From: Cytophagaceae bacterium
GTDB taxonomy: Bacteria; Bacteroidota; Bacteroidia; Flavobacteriales; Flavobacteriaceae
DNA: 64,000 bases
NCBI GenBank assembly: GCA_002710685.1
Contig: PALD01000033.1
Span: 111,484-175,483, forward strand
Direction: 5' to 3'
Made by a program: the position numbers and the translations under genes. This document shows positions 58,917 through 64,000 of this stretch, piece by piece. The notes below the pieces were generated by a model. It worked only from the letters and a program-made list of their open reading frames with translations, was not told the DNA's origin and made no database searches. Numbering within the stretch: the stretch's first letter is position 1; each line of letters opens with the position of its first letter.

Positions 58917-61900
58917 CTATTTTACTTCCTTAAGGAGTTCCTTAACGGCAGCCTGTATCTGTGGGTCATTGCCATGCAGGAATTCATTATAGGGCAACGG
59001 TACCTCGATATCAGGTTCCAGCTCTAGGTTTTCAGTAGGTCTTCCTTCTGCACCTATGGTGGCCACCATGGGTATCCCAAAGACAATCGTGGGGTCAATC
59101 TGCTGTTCCCACCATACGGCGGTACCTGTCCCCGGCACGGGCATGCCCACGAGCTTGCCCACTCCATTTTGTTTGTACACATAAGGAAATATGAAGGCGT
59201 CACTGTAGTTGCTCTCGCTCATGACCACGATACTGGGCTTTGACCAGCGTGTCATGGGTTCGCCACCGCTCACGACCTTGCCCTGTGGGGCAAATTTTAA
59301 GTATGCCTTACCGCTCAAGAAGGTATTGAGGTCATCATGTAGCCAGCCACCGCCGTTAAAACGGGTATCGACCACAAGGCCCTTTTTATCAATATTCTTG
59401 CCCATTGTCCTGTCAACGACCTCCCTGAAACTGCCATCGTTCATGCCCCGTATGTGGATGTAGCCCAGTTTGCCACCGCTCAGTGAATCTACCTTGTGCT
59501 CCATCATATCCGTCCATCTTTTATACATGAGCTGACCTTGTGCCCCCATGCTCACGGGCTTTATGGTCTGGTCAAAGATCTTTGTCCCGCTCTTAACGGT
59601 AAGCAGGGTGTTTTTATCCACGATGTTGTTTAGGTATTTGTTATAGTTTTCATCGGCACCTATCTTTTGGGCATTGATGGCGGTGATGATGTCCCCTTTC
59701 TTGATCTTGTTGTTTGCCTTGTCCACGGGGCCACCAGCTATGACCTCGTCAACTTTTATACCCTCGCCTGCATAGTCCTCGTCAAAGAGTAGGCCCAGGG
59801 ATGCGGTAACATCAGCATTGTCATGTTGGGGCCTGTAGCGTCCACCCGTATGCGAGGCGTTGAGCTCTCCCAGCAGTTCGCTCAACAATTCCTGAAAATC
59901 ATAGTTGTTGTTGATTTGGGGGAGGAACTTGGCATATTCATCATGGTACATCTGCCAGTTGATACCATGTATCGTGGGGTCATAGAATTTCTTGACGACC
60001 TGCCTCCACATATGGTCAAACATGTACTGACGCTCTGCATAGGTGTCAAGGCGCATATCACCGTCAATGTCAATACTGCTTACGCTACCCTTCTCAGCAT
60101 CTACTTTTACCAGCTTGCCGTGGTTGCTCATGAACAAGGTCTTGTCATCATCGCTAATTTCAATACCGCTGGGGGAACCACCCATCTTGGCGAGTATTTT
60201 GGTTTCCCTGGTGCGGGGTTCGGTTACCCAGAGGTCATATCCCTTTTCAAAAGAGGTGAGATAATATACCTTGCTAGCATCTTTGTTGAGCACATAATCG
60301 CTTATGTTGCTACTGTTGATGGTGAGTTTTTCCTTGCGCAGGTCCAGGTTTTCAAGGTTTAGTTTAAGGGGTTCGGTCTTTTCCTTATCGTCATCTTTTT
60401 TCTTCTTCTTTTTACCATCTTCTTCCTTTTCTTTTTCCTCGGCTTCTTTTTTCTCCTTTTCCTCCTTATCGTTGAGCAGTTCAAATTCTTCTTTGCTCAG
60501 TTCATATTTGTCATAGGCCTCCTGGTCAAAGAATATTGCATAGATATCCTGTTCAGACCCGCCGTTCATGGCGAGTGATGTGCGGCCCTCCTTACTGTTC
60601 TCATAGGTCATCATCTTACCGTCCATGGCCCATTTTGCATTGCCTTCACCAAAACCACTGTTCACGGGGTGAAAGATGTCACCGCTACCATCAGCTTTTA
60701 TAAGGGCAACATTGTTGTTGAAGAAATACCCCTTTTGATCATCAACGAGCAGCCACTTGCTATCTGGGCTCCAGGAAAATGACCAGTCGCCATCGCTGTA
60801 AGAATGATTATGCCCTTCGGGCAGGATGGTGGTCTTTTTACCACTGTCTACATCCATAACCTTCAGGATGTTGCGTTCTTCTACATAGGCAATCTTTTTG
60901 CCGTCTGGCGAAAAGTACGCTTGAAATTCCTCGGCGGGCGTGGCTATGACGGGTTCAACGTTTACCACGGTCGAAGCATAGAAATAATCTTCTTCGGGAC
61001 GTTGCAGGGTGGCCTTGAAAATATCCCAACTGTCACCGCGCTCACCCGAAAACAAAAGGGTCTTGCCATCGTGTGACCAACTTATCATACGCTCCTGCTC
61101 TGGAGTGTTTGTTATACGTTTTGTGCGTTTGTCCTCGACCCCGGTGACAAAGACCTCACCACGGTTCACAAAGGCTATCTCCTTGTTGTTGGGACTTACG
61201 GCAAATTCAGTTACCGTGTTGATATCCATGTTTTCAAGAGGTTCAAAACCTGCATCATCCATGACCTGGATGTTTAGTTTTTTGGGCGAAGACCCAGGTA
61301 AAAGTGTATAGATATCTCCCTTGAAGGTAAAGGCCAGGGTACCATTGCCACTGATACTCAGGTGACGCACGGGGAAATCCACAAACTGCGTGAGCTGGTT
61401 CTCTTTTTTAGTATCTAGGTCAAGGGCATAAAGGTTTTGCGTGCCATCCTTCTCATTAAGGTAATACACGGTTTTGCCATCTGGGCTAAAGACCGGTTCA
61501 CGGTTCTCACCCTTAAAGGTTGAGAGCTGTGTGTAAGCATCGTTTTGCACATCATATACCCAGATATCACGCGTGACCGAGGAGGTATGGTGCTTGCGCC
61601 AGGCATCTTCATAGCCCTTCCTGTCCTGAAAAACAATTTTGGAACCATCTGTGCTATAATGTGCCTCATCAGCACCGGCAGCACTCACAAGCATGGGCCG
61701 GCCACCCGTTACGGGAATGGTGTAGAGGTTTTGAAACAGGCCAGAAGCAAACCGTACGCTTGCAGCAGGAGCCGTGCGGCCACTGCCAAAAAGCACCTGG
61801 GCATTATCTACCGTAAAATCAAATGGATAATCATTTGTGCTGTTATAGGTCAACCGTATGGGTTTACCGCCTTGGGCGGGCATGGCATACACGTCAAAAT

Positions 61901-62159
61901 TACCATAGCGGTCGCTGGCAAAGGCAATGGTACTGCCATCATGGCTCCATACCGGGCGCATGTCATACGCATTGCCCGTGGTGATTGCCGTGGCCTTGCC
62001 ACCACTGCTGGAAACGGTATAGAGGTTGCCCATGTAACCAAAGGCGATGGTGTTACCATCTGGCGAAATGCTGGGATAGCGCATCCACTGCGCGGCATCT
62101 TGAGCAAACAAAGTTGCTGAGGCACAAAATAGCAGGAGTGCAGCAAGTAGATTTTTCAT
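58917..62159 (-). CDS. Tricorn-like S41 family protease with beta-propeller and PDZ domain
   Basis: About 1080 residues with a signal peptide ending ATLFAQ. The N-terminal half is a WD40/PD40-type propeller with repeated SPDGK and DGS turns (about 25 to 560). A Lys/Glu/Asp-rich low-complexity tract (about 575 to 620) follows, then a second propeller part. A PDZ domain (IKVDEVIAGGPVDKANNKIKKGDII) precedes the C-terminal S41 catalytic domain with the probable nucleophile Ser in SNYSDAFIFPY near residue 987. It is a large exported peptidase. The ATG at 62159 (MKNLLAALLLF) is preferred; one two codons earlier is also in frame. Confidence 0.92.
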   Translation of the reverse strand: MKNLLAALLLFCASATLFAQDAAQWMRYPSISPDGNTIAFGYMGNLYTVSSSGGKATAITTGNAYDMRPVWSHDGSTIAFASDRYGNFDVYAMPAQGGKPIRLTYNSTNDYPFDFTVDNAQVLFGSGRTAPAASVRFASGLFQNLYTIPVTGGRPMLVSAAGADEAHYSTDGSKIVFQDRKGYEDAWRKHHTSSVTRDIWVYDVQNDAYTQLSTFKGENREPVFSPDGKTVYYLNEKDGTQNLYALDLDTKKENQLTQFVDFPVRHLSISGNGTLAFTFKGDIYTLLPGSSPKKLNIQVMDDAGFEPLENMDINTVTEFAVSPNNKEIAFVNRGEVFVTGVEDKRTKRITNTPEQERMISWSHDGKTLLFSGERGDSWDIFKATLQRPEEDYFYASTVVNVEPVIATPAEEFQAYFSPDGKKIAYVEERNILKVMDVDSGKKTTILPEGHNHSYSDGDWSFSWSPDSKWLLVDDQKGYFFNNNVALIKADGSGDIFHPVNSGFGEGNAKWAMDGKMMTYENSKEGRTSLAMNGGSEQDIYAIFFDQEAYDKYELSKEEFELLNDKEEKEKKEAEEKEKEEDGKKKKKKDDDKEKTEPLKLNLENLDLRKEKLTINSSNISDYVLNKDASKVYYLTSFEKGYDLWVTEPRTRETKILAKMGGSPSGIEISDDDKTLFMSNHGKLVKVDAEKGSVSSIDIDGDMRLDTYAERQYMFDHMWRQVVKKFYDPTIHGINWQMYHDEYAKFLPQINNNYDFQELLSELLGELNASHTGGRYRPQHDNADVTASLGLLFDEDYAGEGIKVDEVIAGGPVDKANNKIKKGDIITAINAQKIGADENYNKYLNNIVDKNTLLTVKSGTKIFDQTIKPVSMGAQGQLMYKRWTDMMEHKVDSLSGGKLGYIHIRGMNDGSFREVVDRTMGKNIDKKGLVVDTRFNGGGWLHDDLNTFLSGKAYLKFAPQGKVVSGGEPMTRWSKPSIVVMSESNYSDAFIFPYVYKQNGVGKLVGMPVPGTGTAVWWEQQIDPTIVFGIPMVATIGAEGRPTENLELEPDIEVPLPYNEFLHGNDPQIQAAVKELLKEVK

Positions 62160-62314
62160 ATGCATATTGAGCTTTGATGAATGTTAATTGAAGATTAAGA
62201 GTTAAAATTAGTGCTTGTAACGCGTTATACAAAGCGCTGGAGCAGCTTTTATGTGCCATAAATCAATAAATTTACAGGACGGGATACTCCTTTTTAATTA
62301 AAACAAACACCATT

Positions 62315-63013
62315 TTGTCAATACAGCACATCAAGGTCATCGCTTTTGACGCAGATGATACCCTCTGGATTAACGAGACCATTTTTAGAAATGCAGAACA
62401 GGCTTTCGCCAAAAGGCTATCCAGCTTTCTGCCAGAAGACGACATTGTAAAGGTCCTTCTGGATACCGAGATAAGGAACCTGCAACATTACGGTTATGGC
62501 ATCAAGGGCTTTACCCTCTCGCTCATGGAGGCAGCGCTGCGCATCACAAAGAACAATGTAGATGCAGACCTTGTGGAGTTTATACTTGATCTGGGACGGG
62601 GCATGCTCGCTGAGCCCATAGAGCTCCTGCCGGGTATTGAAGATGTGCTTGATGAATTGAGTAAACAGTATAAGCTCGTGGTGGCCACAAAGGGCGACCT
62701 GCTGGACCAGGAGCGCAAGCTTGTCAAATCTGGGCTCATAGATTTTTTTCACCACATCGAGATAGTGTCAGATAAAAAGGAGATGCAGTACAAGAAGCTC
62801 GTAAAGCACCTGGACATTGAGCCCGGTGAGTTCCTCATGGTGGGAAACTCCCTGAAAAGCGACGTGATACCCGTACTGGCCATGGGTGGTCACGCCTTTC
62901 ACATACCCTTTCACACCACCTGGGTTCATGAAGAATCAGATGAAGAAATCAACCACAGCAAGTTTAGGTCATTTGCTTCAGCACAGGAGATGCTTAACTT
63001 TATGAGAAACTAG
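62315..63013 (+). CDS. HAD-superfamily hydrolase, phosphatase-like
   Basis: The 232-residue protein has the HAD motifs FDADDTLW, VVATKGD, the Lys in MQYKKL, and MVGNSLKSDVIPVLAMGG. The cap is helical, as in YjjG/phosphoglycolate phosphatase relatives. It begins at a TTG (62315), because no upstream in-frame ATG exists and the conserved motif starts only eight codons later. The substrate is unknown. It is followed after 3 bases by the PNPOx-like gene in the same direction, so they are probably co-transcribed. Confidence 0.9.
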   Translation: MSIQHIKVIAFDADDTLWINETIFRNAEQAFAKRLSSFLPEDDIVKVLLDTEIRNLQHYGYGIKGFTLSLMEAALRITKNNVDADLVEFILDLGRGMLAEPIELLPGIEDVLDELSKQYKLVVATKGDLLDQERKLVKSGLIDFFHHIEIVSDKKEMQYKKLVKHLDIEPGEFLMVGNSLKSDVIPVLAMGGHAFHIPFHTTWVHEESDEEINHSKFRSFASAQEMLNFMRN

Positions 63014-63016
63014 CCC

Positions 63017-63583
63017 ATGGGTAAGAAAATAGACCACATCACCACGCACCTGCAAGAATTTATACGGCAACAAAAAATATTCTTTGTGGGCACTGCTGCC
63101 GCAGATGGACGCATCAACATTTCGCCGAAAGGCTTGGAGAGCCTTAAAATACTCAACGCAAATGAAATCTTGTGGCTCAACCTTACCGGTAGTGGCAACG
63201 AGACCGCCGCGCACCTGCTAGAAAATGACCGCATGACCATAATGTTCTGTGCATTTGAGGGCAAGCCCCTCATCTTGAGGCTGTATGGCTATGCCGTGAT
63301 TTTTCATGATAAGGATTCCGCTTTCGCGGAATATGTAAAGATGTTTCCCCATATGGAAGGAGCCCGGCAGATCATAAAAATGAAAGTTGACCTCGTGCAG
63401 ACCAGTTGTGGTTTTGGCGTACCCATCATGGAGTTTAAAGAAGAACGTGACATGCTCACCAAGTTTGCCCAGCAAAAGGGAGAAGCGGGGATTGTTGAAT
63501 ACTGGCAGGACAAAAACGTGACCAGTATAGATGGGAAGGATACCAAGATCCTGGAAAGGTCTACCGCCGGCAAGAAGAAGTAG
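63017..63583 (+). CDS. PNPOx-like flavin/split-barrel family protein
   Basis: The 188-residue protein has the split-barrel start FFVGTAAADGRINISPKGLESLKI and a flavin-site-like GSGNETAAHLLENDRMTIMF. It resembles pyridoxamine-5'-phosphate-oxidase-like proteins rather than true PdxH. It may bind FMN or heme; the substrate is unknown. It is in a likely operon with the HAD gene. An imperfect palindrome GCTTTCGCGGAA is embedded at 63320..63331. Confidence 0.88.
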   Translation: MGKKIDHITTHLQEFIRQQKIFFVGTAAADGRINISPKGLESLKILNANEILWLNLTGSGNETAAHLLENDRMTIMFCAFEGKPLILRLYGYAVIFHDKDSAFAEYVKMFPHMEGARQIIKMKVDLVQTSCGFGVPIMEFKEERDMLTKFAQQKGEAGIVEYWQDKNVTSIDGKDTKILERSTAGKKK

Positions 63584-63720
63584 CTCAAATGCTTATCTTT
63601 TTGGGTTAATATAGAACAGGGGTGTTATCGACTTGATAATTGTTATTGCTTCCTTTTGAATAAATAATAATTCGGTCTTAAAGAAAGCCTAAACCTTCAA
63701 ATATGGGTCAGTCATGAATT

Positions 63721-63728
63721 TAATTTTG
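63721..63728 (+). promoter_or_regulatory. Candidate -7 box (TAnnTTTG) for the bestrophin gene
   Basis: TAATTTTG matches the Bacteroidota -7 consensus, 19 bases before the ATG at 63748. No clear -33 TTG element is seen. Confidence 0.35.
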
Positions 63729-63747
63729 TAACAAAAGTTGAAATACT

Positions 63748-64000
63748 ATGATTGTTCGCAAAAACCTAAAGTTTACCCAGCTTGCATTCTACCTGTGGAA
63801 ATCCATGACCTATTTTATACTGCTCTCGGTAGTGGTATATGTTTTTCATGTAGAGTTTGGGTTTTATCAATTGAGCATACCCTTTAATGCCGTGGCGACA
63901 TTAAGTACCGCGCTGGCCATCTATCTAGGGTTTAAAAACAACAGTGCGTATGACCGCTGGTGGGAAGGCCGCAAGATATGGGGCATGCTCGTCAACTACA
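63748..64000 (+). CDS. Bestrophin-family anion channel, 3' end outside window
   Basis: 84 complete codons are visible. They open MIVRKNLKFTQLAFYLWKSMTYFILLSVVVYVF, a membrane segment, and continue through ALAIYLGFKNNSAYDRWWEGRKIWGMLVN. The NSAYDRWWE motif is diagnostic of the bacterial bestrophin (YneE/UPF0187) family of chloride or cation channels. The reading frame runs off the window edge. Confidence 0.9.
   Translation, partial: MIVRKNLKFTQLAFYLWKSMTYFILLSVVVYVFHVEFGFYQLSIPFNAVATLSTALAIYLGFKNNSAYDRWWEGRKIWGMLVNY

Noticed and set aside
59823..60362. 179-residue plus-strand frame opposite the tricorn-like gene
   Set aside because: It is an antisense shadow of a protein with clear PDZ and S41 motifs.
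1..64000. CRISPR array, tRNA or rRNA genes
   Set aside because: No regularly spaced identical repeats and no cloverleaf or rRNA-like sequence was noticed on reading through the window.

Overview
The window is chromosomal DNA from a member of the Bacteroidota, most likely a marine Flavobacteriaceae species; I could not fix the genus. The case rests on type IX secretion (T9SS) sorting domains of type A (52779..53990) and type B (20382..21044), a SusC/SusD pair under an ECF sigma/FecR couple, STN and CarboxypepD_reg-like domains, and lineage-typical small families such as DUF6266, DUF3570/DUF4266 and CAL67264. There are no RNA genes and no CRISPR array.

Layout. 1..23.4 kb is mostly housekeeping: an envelope-stress-like pair (probable anti-sigma factor plus a DUF4097-like protein), an M23 peptidase, a YqcI(GntA-like)/DUF1989 pair, a FabH-like ketosynthase, MutS2, uracil-DNA glycosylase, ppk1 coupled to a leaderless periplasmic-binding-fold protein, MscL, an MFS transporter, an acyl-CoA carboxylase subunit, AlkB, a secreted PHP-like protein and a broken lipoprotein/T9SS gene. 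23.7..37.0 kb is an AT-rich accessory island. Its left part is a string of single small genes (lipoproteins, Skp/OmpH, an AHSA1-type protein, an unknown), each separated by structured repeats and an IS1182 transposase remnant. Its right part is a tightly packed four-gene operon that looks like an antiphage or restriction system: XRE regulator, PLD nuclease-SNF2-type helicase fusion, Eco57I-like DNA methyltransferase, SMC/RecF-like ATPase. 37.0..40.9 kb holds DUF6266, an AraC regulator, an SDR, an AhpD-like protein and a Crp-type regulator. 41.0..49.4 kb is a small polysaccharide-utilisation-like locus (sulfatase, SusD, SusC, FecR, with the ECF sigma gene divergent). 49.5..64.0 kb returns to core genes: DUF2200, CAL67264-DinB-EttA, a T9SS type A Asp-box protein, a thioredoxin/ApbE/DUF4266/DUF3570 operon, a fatty acid hydroxylase-family membrane enzyme, an EVE protein, a tricorn-like S41 protease, an HAD phosphatase, a PNPOx-like protein and the start of a bestrophin-family channel.

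Two signals cut across genes. A short palindrome close to GCTTTCGCGAAAGC recurs about 15 times in the core regions, mostly inside coding sequence, and I found no convincing copy in the 23.7..36.5 kb island or the 41.0..49.4 kb locus. Within the island, hairpin-bearing repeats recur between genes and flank the defence-like operon, which suggests modular, cassette-like gene capture.
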